Source: an uncultured Clostridium sp.
Lineage (GTDB): Bacteria; Bacillota_I; Bacilli_A; RF39; UBA660
Assembly (NCBI GenBank): GCA_902493795.1
Contig: CABUQZ010000022.1
Coordinates: 1-28,374, forward strand
Direction: 5' to 3'
DNA length: 28,374 nucleotides
Both the position numbers and the translations under genes were made by a program. Position 1 is the first letter of the stretch. Each line of letters opens with the position of its first letter. A model generated the notes under the pieces. It had not been told where the DNA came from, ran no database searches, and worked only from the letters and a program-made list of their open reading frames with translations. Below, piece by piece: positions 8,088-16,089 of this stretch.

Positions 8088-9426
8088 TAGAGTAAATTAT
8101 CCTGTTGTTCCTACAAATATAGTAGTACATTTGGGGGCACCTGATGAGGCAGCAAGAAATATAACTGTACCATTTACAACTTATATTAAAAATGTTGCGT
8201 CAAATGAGATATACCCAACATGGCCTGAAGAAGCTATTGAAGCTAATATACTAGCAATTATTTCTTTTACTTTAAATAGAATTTATAACGAGTGGTATCC
8301 ATCTCGTGGTTATGGATTTAACATTACTTCTTCTCCAAGATACGATCAAACTTTTGTGGAAGATAAAGAATACTTTGATGTTATATCTAAAAAAGTAGAT
8401 GAAATATTCAATAATTACATTTATAGAGAAGGTCAAGTTCAACCTTTATTTGCAGTATATTGTGATGGAAAAAGGACTATGTGTGATGGGCTTTCTCAGT
8501 GGGGAAGTGTGTCTTTAGCAAGAAATGGGAAAAGTGCATTGGAAATTCTTCGTTATTATTATGGAGATGATATCGATATTTTTCTTGATGCACCCGTTGG
8601 AGAAATTGAAAACACGTATCCTGGGTATGTAATTGAACTAGGTGAAGCTGGAGAACAGGTAAGAATTATTCAATTTGAACTTAATAGAATTTCCAATAAT
8701 TATCCAGCAATACCTAAAATTACAGAAGATGGGTATTTTGGAGAACAAACAGAAAATGCGGTTAGGAAGTTTCAAGAAGTATTTAACTTAACACCTAATG
8801 GTAAAGTTGATTATTCAACATGGTATAAAATAAAATATGTATATAATGCTGTTAAAAAAATCAACGATTTATACTCTGAGGGGCTTACAGAAGACGAGTC
8901 AATTGTTACTTTTGCAACCAAATTATCTTATGGCGATACAGGAATTCTTGTTAAAGGACTTCATTATTATTTAAATGTTATATCTTTTTTTGATCCTGAT
9001 CTTCCTATGCTTGAAGTAAATGGTGTATTTAATGATAATACAAAAAGTATGGTAATGAATTTTCAAAGAAAATATAACCTTCCAGTTACTGGGGTCGTGG
9101 ACTCTAATACATGGCAGAAAATAAGAGATATTTACTTTGGAACGCTTAATAATATACCTAGTGAGTATGTCGAGTATTACGAAGAGTTTTATCCAGGAAG
9201 AGTAATGTCATCAGGTATGCGTGGAGAAGATGTTAAACGTTTACAAAATTACTTATATATTATTTGTGAAAAGTTTAAAAACATTCCTGGTGTTAGAGTT
9301 AATGGTATATATGATGACTTGACAGAAAATTCAGTTTCTACTTTACAGAAATTATTTGATCTTGATGTAAATGGAGTAGCAGGACCAATATTTTGGTATA
9401 GACTAGTTGAGTATTCAAAAACGTAA
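8077..9426 (+). CDS. SpoIID-like protein with peptidoglycan-binding repeats
   Basis: 449 residues from GTG 8077, with GGTGAT 4 nt upstream. Residues 12-175 resemble the SpoIID/LytB domain: VHLGAPDEAARNITVPF, YIKNVASNEIYPTWPEEAIEANI, then a CDGLSQWGS segment close to the C-D-G-x-SQWG of that family. About residues 185-250, 290-350 and 380-445 are three peptidoglycan-binding type 1 repeats, each with G-x-F-x-x-x-T-x-x-x-V-x-x-FQ-type motifs. SpoIID cleaves denuded glycan strands during engulfment; here the catalytic Glu cannot be assigned with certainty. No signal peptide is visible, as in the two operon partners. A role in spore envelope or wall remodelling is inferred. Confidence 0.8.
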   Translation: MPGDRVNYPVVPTNIVVHLGAPDEAARNITVPFTTYIKNVASNEIYPTWPEEAIEANILAIISFTLNRIYNEWYPSRGYGFNITSSPRYDQTFVEDKEYFDVISKKVDEIFNNYIYREGQVQPLFAVYCDGKRTMCDGLSQWGSVSLARNGKSALEILRYYYGDDIDIFLDAPVGEIENTYPGYVIELGEAGEQVRIIQFELNRISNNYPAIPKITEDGYFGEQTENAVRKFQEVFNLTPNGKVDYSTWYKIKYVYNAVKKINDLYSEGLTEDESIVTFATKLSYGDTGILVKGLHYYLNVISFFDPDLPMLEVNGVFNDNTKSMVMNFQRKYNLPVTGVVDSNTWQKIRDIYFGTLNNIPSEYVEYYEEFYPGRVMSSGMRGEDVKRLQNYLYIICEKFKNIPGVRVNGIYDDLTENSVSTLQKLFDLDVNGVAGPIFWYRLVEYSKT

Positions 9427-9437
9427 TTTTTTAAATT

Positions 9438-9461
9438 AAAAGACCAGTGAAATGGTCTTTT
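9438..9461 (+). terminator. intrinsic terminator of the LysM operon
   Basis: AAAAGACCA (9438-9446) and TGGTCTTTT (9453-9461) with a GTGAAA loop. Confidence 0.85.
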
Positions 9462-9523
9462 GTTGTTATAGTTACTTAGATTATTTATTTACTTTTATTA
9501 TTTTTTAAATAGGTTTTGTTCGA

Positions 9524-9552
9524 TTGTTTTAGAGGTTTTACTATTGTATAAT
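9524..9552 (+). promoter_or_regulatory. promoter of pcrA
   Basis: TTGTTT (9524-9529), a 17-bp spacer and TATAAT (9547-9552). The leader to the ATG at 9619 is about 60 nt. Confidence 0.55.
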
Positions 9553-9618
9553 TATTACTGTTGAAGTAGTTAATATTTTGCTACTAGGAATAATTTTTAA
9601 CATAAAAAGAGGTATACT

Positions 9619-11715
9619 ATGGATTTAAATTTACTAAATAAAGAACAAAAAGAAGCTGTTTTATGTACAGAAGGACCATTATTAATTCTTGCTGGTGCAG
9701 GTAGTGGAAAAACACGTGTTCTTACTACTAAAATTGCTTACTTAATAGAAGAGTGTGGTATTAATCCTTACAATATTTTGGCAATTACGTTTACCAATAA
9801 AGCTGCTAAGGAAATGCGTGATAGAATTTATATGCAAATAGGTGCAAAGGCTAAGGGAGCACAGATATCAACATTTCACTCTTTTGGTGTAAGAATATTA
9901 ACTGATCATTTTGAAGAGTTAGGGTATCAAAAAAACTTTGTTATAATGGATAGCGAAGACTCTACATCGATTATTAAAAAAATACTAAAAAATATGGATT
10001 TAGATCCAAAGTCTTATAACCCTAATGCTATTAGAAATCAAATAAGTAATTGTAAAAATGAAATGATGAGTTACAAAGACTATGAGAAATTTGCAATAGG
10101 GGATTATGAAAAAGTTGTTTATCAAGTTTTTAAAGAATATGAAACAACTTTAAAAAATAATAATTCAGTTGATTTTGATGATTTACTTCTTCTTCCAATA
10201 AAACTTTTTAAGGAACATAGTGAAATACTTAGTGAGTATCAAGAGCGTTTTCAATATGTATTAATAGATGAGTATCAGGATACAAATGAAACGCAGTATA
10301 TTTTATCTAAAATGATATGTGCCAAATATAAAAATATCTGTTGTGTTGGTGATGAAGATCAGTCAATTTATAGTTTCCGTGGGGCAAATTACAGAAATAT
10401 CTTAAACTTTGAAAAAGATTATCCAAATGCTAAAGTTATTAAACTTGAACAAAATTATAGGTCTACTACTACTATTTTGGATGCAGCTAATGACGTTATT
10501 AAACATAATAAAGATAGAAAAGATAAAGCATTGTGGTCTAATAATGGTAAGGGTGACTTGATAGATTACTATAGAGCATATAATGGTATAGATGAAGCGC
10601 AGTACGTTACTCGTGAGATTAAAAAACTTTCAAATAGTGGTGTAAAGTATCAAGATATTGCAGTTCTTTATAGAACTAATGCACAGTCTCATACTGTTGA
10701 GGAAGAACTATTAAAAGACTCAATACCTTATCGTATAGTAGGTGGGGTTGGGTTTTATTCAAGAAAAGAAATTAAAGATGTTTTAGCATATTTAAGACTT
10801 ATTTATAATCCAAAAGATAATATTAGTTTGCTTCGTGTTATTAATGTTCCAAAAAGAGGAATAGGAAATAAAACAATAAGTAATTTAATTGAAAAGTCTA
10901 ATAAAGAAAACGAATCAATTTACAATGTTATAACTGATGGAAAAGAATATGCATTTAAGGAAATGATTGAAAAACTTAGACTACAAAGTCAAGATCTTAC
11001 TTTAACTGAACTTGTTGAAAGAGTTTTAGAAGTATCGGGAATAAAAAAAGAGTATGAAGAAGAAAAATCTCTTGAAGCTGATATTCGTCTTGAAAACTTA
11101 GAGGAGTTAAAAACAGTAACTAGAACATTTGAGGAAAGAGAAGGAATAGTGTCTCTTGAAGACTTTTTGCTAGAAGTTAGTTTAGTTACTGATGTTAACG
11201 AGTACGATCAAGACCCTGATAAAGTAAGCTTAATGACTGTTCACTCTGTTAAAGGACTTGAATACGATTATGTTTTCATTGTAGGACTTGAAGAGGGGTT
11301 ATTTCCTCATATGAATTCGTTGTTAAGCGAAAGTGAACTTGAAGAAGAAAGAAGACTATGTTATGTTGCAATAACAAGAGCTAAGAAAAAATTATTTATT
11401 GTTAACGCAAGAAGTAGAATGATTTATGGACAAGAATCAAGTAATGTTGCCAGTAGATTTATAAGTGAAATAAATAGCGATTTAATAAACAAGCAATTTG
11501 AAGAAAAAGAAGTAGAAGTTAAAGTTAATGTCGATGAGAAATTTTACAAAGATGAAGAAGTTGATTACAAAGTTGGGGATTTTGTGTATCACGAAGTGTT
11601 TGGTCAAGGAAAAGTAGTTGATATATCAGGAAGTATTATGTCAATTGCCTTTAAACATCCTTTTGGAGTTAAAAAGTTGATGAAAAATCATAAAAGTATT
11701 ACAAAAATTGTGTAA
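9619..11715 (+). CDS. pcrA: ATP-dependent 3'-5' DNA helicase PcrA (UvrD family)
   Basis: 698 residues, slightly shorter than B. subtilis PcrA (about 740). The N-terminus MDLNLLNKEQKEAVL carries the Q-motif region. Walker A AGAGSGKT is at 25-32, ITFTNKAAKEM follows, the DEYQD box is at 217-221, then GDEDQSIYSFRGA, QNYRST, the VMTVHSVKGLEY-type motif V and VAITRAKKKL motif VI. Residues 650-698 form the Tudor-like C-terminal domain (VGDFVYHEVFGQGKV), which in PcrA binds RNA polymerase. It unwinds DNA in repair and removes RecA and stalled polymerase. The serpin gene starts 12 nt later with no terminator between, so both are probably co-transcribed. Confidence 0.97.
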   Translation: MDLNLLNKEQKEAVLCTEGPLLILAGAGSGKTRVLTTKIAYLIEECGINPYNILAITFTNKAAKEMRDRIYMQIGAKAKGAQISTFHSFGVRILTDHFEELGYQKNFVIMDSEDSTSIIKKILKNMDLDPKSYNPNAIRNQISNCKNEMMSYKDYEKFAIGDYEKVVYQVFKEYETTLKNNNSVDFDDLLLLPIKLFKEHSEILSEYQERFQYVLIDEYQDTNETQYILSKMICAKYKNICCVGDEDQSIYSFRGANYRNILNFEKDYPNAKVIKLEQNYRSTTTILDAANDVIKHNKDRKDKALWSNNGKGDLIDYYRAYNGIDEAQYVTREIKKLSNSGVKYQDIAVLYRTNAQSHTVEEELLKDSIPYRIVGGVGFYSRKEIKDVLAYLRLIYNPKDNISLLRVINVPKRGIGNKTISNLIEKSNKENESIYNVITDGKEYAFKEMIEKLRLQSQDLTLTELVERVLEVSGIKKEYEEEKSLEADIRLENLEELKTVTRTFEEREGIVSLEDFLLEVSLVTDVNEYDQDPDKVSLMTVHSVKGLEYDYVFIVGLEEGLFPHMNSLLSESELEEERRLCYVAITRAKKKLFIVNARSRMIYGQESSNVASRFISEINSDLINKQFEEKEVEVKVNVDEKFYKDEEVDYKVGDFVYHEVFGQGKVVDISGSIMSIAFKHPFGVKKLMKNHKSITKIV

Positions 11716-11727
11716 TGGAGAAATATT

Positions 11728-13008
11728 ATGGAAAATAATAAAAAATTAAGACTTTTAAAAATTATCTTATTAGTTCTTTCTATTTCTTTGATAGCTTTTG
11801 GTGCTTATAAAGTGTTTGAATCTAAAAGTTATGATAAAGAGAAGAAAGATGAAAAGAAAGAACCTTATGTTCCTAATAAAGTAGTAACTGATGATTTTTC
11901 TTATTCATTTTTAAAACTTGAAACAAAAAATAAAAATATGATTTATTCACCACTTTCAATAAAATACGCTTTATCAATGCTTAAAGAAGGTGCTAAAAAT
12001 GACACAAGGGTAGAACTTGATAGCTTATTAAAAGATATTAGTCTTACTAAATATCAAAATATCGATAAAAAGTTAAGTCTTGCTAACGCATTGTTTATTA
12101 AGAATGAGTTTAAAGATAATGTTTTAACTAGTTATATTGACAAATTAAAGGAAAAATATGACGCAGAAATAAAATACGATGAATTTAAAAGTGCTTCTAA
12201 TATTAATAAATGGATTAGTGATAAGACTTTTAATATCATTAAAAATGTGCTTAGTGATTCTTATTTTTCAGATCCTGATTTAAAAATGATTTTAATTAAT
12301 GCTCTTGCTATTGATATGGAGTGGTTAGTAAAATTTGATGATGAGAATACTTATGGAAGTGATTTTGTTAAAGAAAATGATGAAGTTATTACTGCTCCTA
12401 TGATGCACCAGTTTACAAAAGATAAAAGTTTTAAATATTATCAAGATGAATCGTATGATTTAGTATCTTTACCACTTAAAAAGTATCAAGATACACAACT
12501 AGAATTTATTGCAATTTTACCTAAAAATGAAAGACTACATGATTTTATAATAGATGATAACTTTACTACAAATGTTAACAATCTTTTAAATAAAATGTCT
12601 AGTGTAAAAGAAAATGTTGCATTAAGTATATCTATTCCTAGATTTCAGTATGATTATAGTATAAATGTAGTTGATGATTTGAAAGCCTTAGGAGTTAAGA
12701 ATATTTTTGATGAAGAACTTGCAGACTTTTCTGATATGTCTAATAAACCAATGTATGTATCAGAAATACTACATAAAGCTGACATTAAATTTTCTGAAAG
12801 GGGAGTTAAAGCTGCAGCTGTAACAGTTATATTAACATCAGAAACAACTGCAATACAAGATGAGGTAGATATTAAAACACTTAAGTTTGATAAACCATTT
12901 ATGTATTTAATTCGTGATTCTAAAACAAATGAAGTTTGGTTTATTGGTACTGTATATGAACCAGTAATGTGGGATGAAGTTAAAGACGAATATAAAGAGG
13001 TGTATTAG
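11728..13008 (+). CDS. membrane-anchored serpin, copy 1
   Basis: 426 residues. Residues 9-29 are a single membrane segment followed by a Lys/Glu linker, so the inhibitor domain (about 50-426) is outside. It shows serpin landmarks: NMIYSPLSIKYALSML, NALFIK, INALAIDMEW, the HKADIKFSERG hinge and the KPFMYLIRDSKTNEVWFIG end. Counting from E357 as P17, the reactive loop has P14 Val, P12-P9 Ala-Ala-Ala-Val, P8 Thr and P1-P1' Thr373-Thr374. The short-side-chain hinge favours a working suicide inhibitor, although P14 is usually Thr or Ser. The target is unknown. About 60% of positions appear shared with the second serpin at 14726. It follows pcrA directly; its stop codon lies in the loop of its own terminator. 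Confidence 0.93.
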   Translation: MENNKKLRLLKIILLVLSISLIAFGAYKVFESKSYDKEKKDEKKEPYVPNKVVTDDFSYSFLKLETKNKNMIYSPLSIKYALSMLKEGAKNDTRVELDSLLKDISLTKYQNIDKKLSLANALFIKNEFKDNVLTSYIDKLKEKYDAEIKYDEFKSASNINKWISDKTFNIIKNVLSDSYFSDPDLKMILINALAIDMEWLVKFDDENTYGSDFVKENDEVITAPMMHQFTKDKSFKYYQDESYDLVSLPLKKYQDTQLEFIAILPKNERLHDFIIDDNFTTNVNNLLNKMSSVKENVALSISIPRFQYDYSINVVDDLKALGVKNIFDEELADFSDMSNKPMYVSEILHKADIKFSERGVKAAAVTVILTSETTAIQDEVDIKTLKFDKPFMYLIRDSKTNEVWFIGTVYEPVMWDEVKDEYKEVY

Positions 13009-13025
13009 TAGATACCCCTCTTTTT
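12994..13025 (+). terminator. terminator overlapping the serpin 1 stop codon
   Basis: AAAGAGGTGTAT (12994-13005) pairs with ATACCCCTCTTT (13012-13023), followed by more T. The stop TAG (13006-13008) is in the loop. Confidence 0.85.
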
Positions 13026-13034
13026 AATAAATAT

Positions 13035-13063
13035 TTTACAAACCCTAATGAGTACTTTATAAT
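13035..13063 (+). promoter_or_regulatory. promoter of the nucleotidyltransferase gene
   Basis: TTTACA (13035-13040), exactly 17 bp, TATAAT (13058-13063). AGGAGG lies just before the ATG at 13120. Confidence 0.75.
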
Positions 13064-13119
13064 ATAAGTAGAGATAAGAATTATTTACATTTATAGATTA
13101 AGTTAAAATAGGAGGAAAA

Positions 13120-14022
13120 ATGAAGAAAAATTTAACTTTAGTTATTATGGCTGCAGGAATGGGGTCAAGATTTGGAGGTTTAAAACAAATTGAACCAGTA
13201 GGTCCTAATGGAGAATTTATAATTGATTATTCAATTTATGATGCAATTAGAGCAGGTTTTAATAAAGTTGTATTCATAATTAAAGAAGAAAATTATGAGA
13301 TATTTAAAGAAACTATTGGAAAACGTATTGAAAAACAAATCGAAGTAAGTTATGCATTCCAAAGACAAACAGATATTCCTGGTGGATACGATATTGGTGG
13401 AAGGACTAAACCATGGGGTACAAGTCATGCCATTTTATCTGCAAGGGATGTAGTAGATGGAGATTTTGTAGTACTTAATGCTGATGATTTTTATGGAAAA
13501 GATGCTTTTATGCAAGCTAGTAAATTCTTTAGTGAAGACCATCCAAATGAATATGCAATTATAGGATATAAAATTAAAAATACATTAACAGAAAATGGTT
13601 CAGTTAAACGTGGGGTATGTGAAGAAAAAGATGGATATCTAACAAAAATAATTGAAAGTTCTGTAGAAGAAAAAGATGGAGTAATAACAGCTAGTCCACT
13701 TGACTTAAGCACTCCATTTACTATTGATGGTGATGATCCTGTGTCAATGAATATGTTCTGTTTTAGAGATGACTTATTTGAGTATTTAGATAAAAATTTA
13801 AAAGTATTCTTTGAGAAGAATAAAGATGATTTATCAAAGTGTGAATACTTAATACCAGATTCTGTTTATAATTCAATAAAAGAAGGAAGAGTTAAAGTAA
13901 GACTTATCCCTACAACAGCTAAATGGCAAGGGATAACTTATAAAGAAGATAAAGAAAGACTTGTAAATGATATAGAAAGTTTAATAGAAAAAGGAGAGTA
14001 TCCACAAAAGTTGTGGAAATAA
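13120..14022 (+). CDS. sugar-phosphate nucleotidyltransferase-like protein
   Basis: 300 residues. The N-terminal VIMAAGMGSRFGGLKQIEPVG is the nucleotide-binding loop of the NTP_transferase fold (G-x-G-x-R, with a Lys in the usual place). LNADDFYG near residue 120 is the metal-binding Asp motif, and GGYDIGGRTKPWGTSHAI near 90-107 contains the W-GT-HA base/sugar contact typical of these enzymes. The family activates sugar-1-phosphates to NDP-sugars; the exact sugar and nucleotide are not readable, and it is not a close match to GalU or RmlA. It has its own promoter. Fourteen nt after its stop the small membrane-protein gene begins. A decayed copy of its last about 70 nt lies at 14650-14720. Confidence 0.85.
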   Translation: MKKNLTLVIMAAGMGSRFGGLKQIEPVGPNGEFIIDYSIYDAIRAGFNKVVFIIKEENYEIFKETIGKRIEKQIEVSYAFQRQTDIPGGYDIGGRTKPWGTSHAILSARDVVDGDFVVLNADDFYGKDAFMQASKFFSEDHPNEYAIIGYKIKNTLTENGSVKRGVCEEKDGYLTKIIESSVEEKDGVITASPLDLSTPFTIDGDDPVSMNMFCFRDDLFEYLDKNLKVFFEKNKDDLSKCEYLIPDSVYNSIKEGRVKVRLIPTTAKWQGITYKEDKERLVNDIESLIEKGEYPQKLWK

Positions 14023-14035
14023 TTAAGGTGTTATT

Positions 14036-14581
14036 ATGTATGATAGTTTGCAATGTAGCAATTCTAGTTACTGGACTTATGTAGATTTATTCGGTAAATT
14101 ATTTTTAATAGCTGGTGTATTATTACCAGTAATAATTTGGTTAGTTTATGCATTAAGAAAAAAAGTTAAATATATAAAAAAAATTGGTTTTATTCCTGGA
14201 ATAATAGTTTTTGCTTTGTTTTCATCAGGAGCTTTGCTACTTCTTGCAAAGAATATGTTTGGTTATTTGTTAATAGGTTCTTCGATGTTGTTGTGGACAA
14301 TTTTTGATAGAAATATTTTTCCTATTACTCTTTCTGTTATAACAATCATTTTACGTGGGGTATTAAAAAGTGATAATAGGATAGTTGATTCGTTGTTATT
14401 TATATTATCTTTTATTTTCATATCATATTTTATTGTTGCTCCTGTTATCAAAGGCAAAAGTAAGAAGGAAATATTTAAAATTTTAATTCCTATTATATTA
14501 TCTTTAGTTTTTGTAATTGTAGGAATTGGACTATCAATCTACGTAAGTCATGCTACTAGTTCACTAGGATATTGCTGGTGA
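14036..14581 (+). CDS. small integral membrane protein of unknown function
   Basis: 181 residues with about six hydrophobic segments, roughly at 18-40, 50-71, 73-88, 92-108, 115-138 and 147-168. The loops between are Lys/Arg-rich (RKKVKYIKK, KGKSKKE). The start follows AAGGTG at normal spacing. I do not recognise a family. It follows the nucleotidyltransferase gene by 14 nt and is probably co-transcribed with it, which could hint at glycan or lipid export, but nothing in the protein shows this. No clear terminator follows. Confidence 0.7.
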   Translation: MYDSLQCSNSSYWTYVDLFGKLFLIAGVLLPVIIWLVYALRKKVKYIKKIGFIPGIIVFALFSSGALLLLAKNMFGYLLIGSSMLLWTIFDRNIFPITLSVITIILRGVLKSDNRIVDSLLFILSFIFISYFIVAPVIKGKSKKEIFKILIPIILSLVFVIVGIGLSIYVSHATSSLGYCW

Positions 14582-14595
14582 TAAATTATAAGTCA

Positions 14596-14617
14596 ATTAC
14601 ATATAACCTTATGTAAT
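14596..14617. repeat. short inverted repeat
   Basis: ATTACATA (14596-14603) and TATGTAAT (14610-14617) around TAACCT. There is no T-run, so it is not a standard terminator. It lies between the membrane-protein gene and the nucleotidyltransferase fossil. Confidence 0.4.
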
Positions 14618-14649
14618 CTCTAAATTGAATAAATAATATTAAATAAGAT

Positions 14650-14720
14650 AGAGAACGACTTGTAAATGATATAAAAAAATAATAGAAAAAGGAGAGTATC
14701 CACACAAGTTGTGGAAATAA
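14650..14720 (+). pseudogene. decayed duplicate of the nucleotidyltransferase 3' end
   Basis: This stretch matches 13954-14022, the last codons of the nucleotidyltransferase gene, at about 63 of 69 positions by eye. The match includes the terminal AAG TTG TGG AAA TAA and the small TCCACA/TGTGGA inverted repeat. A net one-base deletion near 14680 breaks the reading frame. Weaker similarity extends left to about 14641. It lies directly before the second serpin gene and shows that a piece of this locus was duplicated. Confidence 0.85.
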
Positions 14721-14725
14721 ATATT

Positions 14726-15991
14726 ATGAAATTAGATAAGAAAGGTAAAAGATATTTAGTTGCATCTATTTTAATAGTTATAATAGTTTGTTCGTTTTTT
14801 GTAGTATTTAAAGTAATAACTGATAAAAAAGAAGATGAACTACCAGTTGAAAGATATGAACCTAATGATGTGTTGATTAACGAATTTGATTATTCATTTT
14901 TAAAGCTTGAGGCAAGTGATAAGAATTTAATATATTCTCCACTTTCAATTAAGTATGCTTTATCAATGTTAAGAGAAGGAGCAAATGGAAGTAGCAAAAA
15001 AGAACTTGATGATATACTTTCCGAAACTTCTTTAACAAAATACACTAATATAAAGGATGTATTAAGTTTAGCAAATTCAGTGTTTATAAGAGAAACATAT
15101 AAAGATCATGTAAAAGATAGTTACTTAAAAAGTATTAAAGATTTGTATGATGCAGAAGTGTTTTATGACAAATTTGAAAATGCAAGTAACATTAATAGTT
15201 GGATAAGTGAAAAAACATTTAATATTATTAATAATATGGTAAGTGACACTTATTTTGAAAATCCTAACTTAGAAATGATTTTAGTAAATGCACTTGCAAT
15301 TGATATGGAATGGGATAATCCTTTTGAAGGAGAAAAAACTTATTCAAGTGACTTTACTAAAAGTAATGGTGATAAAGTGAGTGTTGCCATGATGAATCAA
15401 ACTACTGATTCAAAAAAATATAAATATTATCAAGATGATGATTATACTTTGGTTTCTATGCCTCTTAAAAAATATCAAGATACAGAACTTGAGTTTGTTG
15501 CAGTTTTACCTAAAAACGAAAATTTAAAAGATTTTGTGACAGATAATGAATTTGAAGAAAATCTTAAGAGTTTACTTGAAAAGATGAATAATGTTTCTAA
15601 TAAAAAGGTTAATATTTCTATTCCAAGATTTGAGTATGACTATAGCATAGAGCTTGCAAAAGATATGAATCTTTTAGGTGTACTTGATATATTTAGCCCA
15701 TCTAAAGCTGACTTTTCTAGAATTTCTGATACAGGACTTTATGTTTCTGATATGCTTCATAAAGCTGATATTAAGTTTTCTGAAAGAGGAATAAAAGCTG
15801 CTGCTGCAACAGTTATATTTATGACTGATAAATCTGAAATAGTTGAACCAGAAGAAATCGAATATTTAAGATTTGATAAACCATTTATCTATATCATAAA
15901 AGATGCAAAAACAAATGAAGTATGGTTTGTGGGTAGTGTAAACGAACCTCTTTTATGGGAAGATGCAAAAGACGATTATAAATATGAATAA
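14726..15991 (+). CDS. membrane-anchored serpin, copy 2
   Basis: 421 residues from the ATG at 14726. An in-frame GTG at 14711 would start inside the duplicated nucleotidyltransferase tail. Neither has a strong Shine-Dalgarno site; GTGGAAAT is the only purine-rich run. Residues about 8-27 are a membrane segment and the serpin domain is outside. The landmarks match copy 1: NLIYSPLSIKYALSML, VNALAIDMEW, HKADIKFSERG, KPFIYIIKDAKTNEVWFVG. Counting from E353 as P17, the hinge is Ile-Lys-Ala-Ala-Ala-Ala-Thr and P1-P1' is Lys369-Ser370. That predicts inhibition of trypsin-like proteases, unlike copy 1. A strong terminator follows. Confidence 0.92.
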   Translation: MKLDKKGKRYLVASILIVIIVCSFFVVFKVITDKKEDELPVERYEPNDVLINEFDYSFLKLEASDKNLIYSPLSIKYALSMLREGANGSSKKELDDILSETSLTKYTNIKDVLSLANSVFIRETYKDHVKDSYLKSIKDLYDAEVFYDKFENASNINSWISEKTFNIINNMVSDTYFENPNLEMILVNALAIDMEWDNPFEGEKTYSSDFTKSNGDKVSVAMMNQTTDSKKYKYYQDDDYTLVSMPLKKYQDTELEFVAVLPKNENLKDFVTDNEFEENLKSLLEKMNNVSNKKVNISIPRFEYDYSIELAKDMNLLGVLDIFSPSKADFSRISDTGLYVSDMLHKADIKFSERGIKAAAATVIFMTDKSEIVEPEEIEYLRFDKPFIYIIKDAKTNEVWFVGSVNEPLLWEDAKDDYKYE

Positions 15992-15993
15992 AT

Positions 15994-16017
15994 GAGAACC
16001 TTAGTTCTCTTTTTTTT
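15994..16017 (+). terminator. intrinsic terminator after serpin 2
   Basis: GAGAAC (15994-15999), CTTA loop, GTTCTC (16004-16009), then eight T. Confidence 0.92.
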
Positions 16018-16064
16018 GGAATATTATTTAATTGTTATTAATGTAGTTTTTATAATGAAATTTT

Positions 16065-16085
16065 TGGTATAATAATATTGGTGAT
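16065..16085 (+). promoter_or_regulatory. extended -10 promoter and start-deciding site of ligA
   Basis: TGGTATAAT is an extended -10 (TATAAT 16068-16073), so transcription starts near 16080. GGTGAT (16080-16085) then lies at the transcript 5' end and 4 nt before the GTG at 16090. This favours 16090 over the upstream TTG (16078) and GTG (16081). Confidence 0.55.
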
Positions 16086-16089
16086 TAAT

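Noticed and set aside
14711..14725. GTG 14711 as start of serpin 2
   Set aside because: It lies inside the duplicated nucleotidyltransferase tail and adds five residues before the typical positively charged N-terminus; ATG 14726 is preferred, though not certain.
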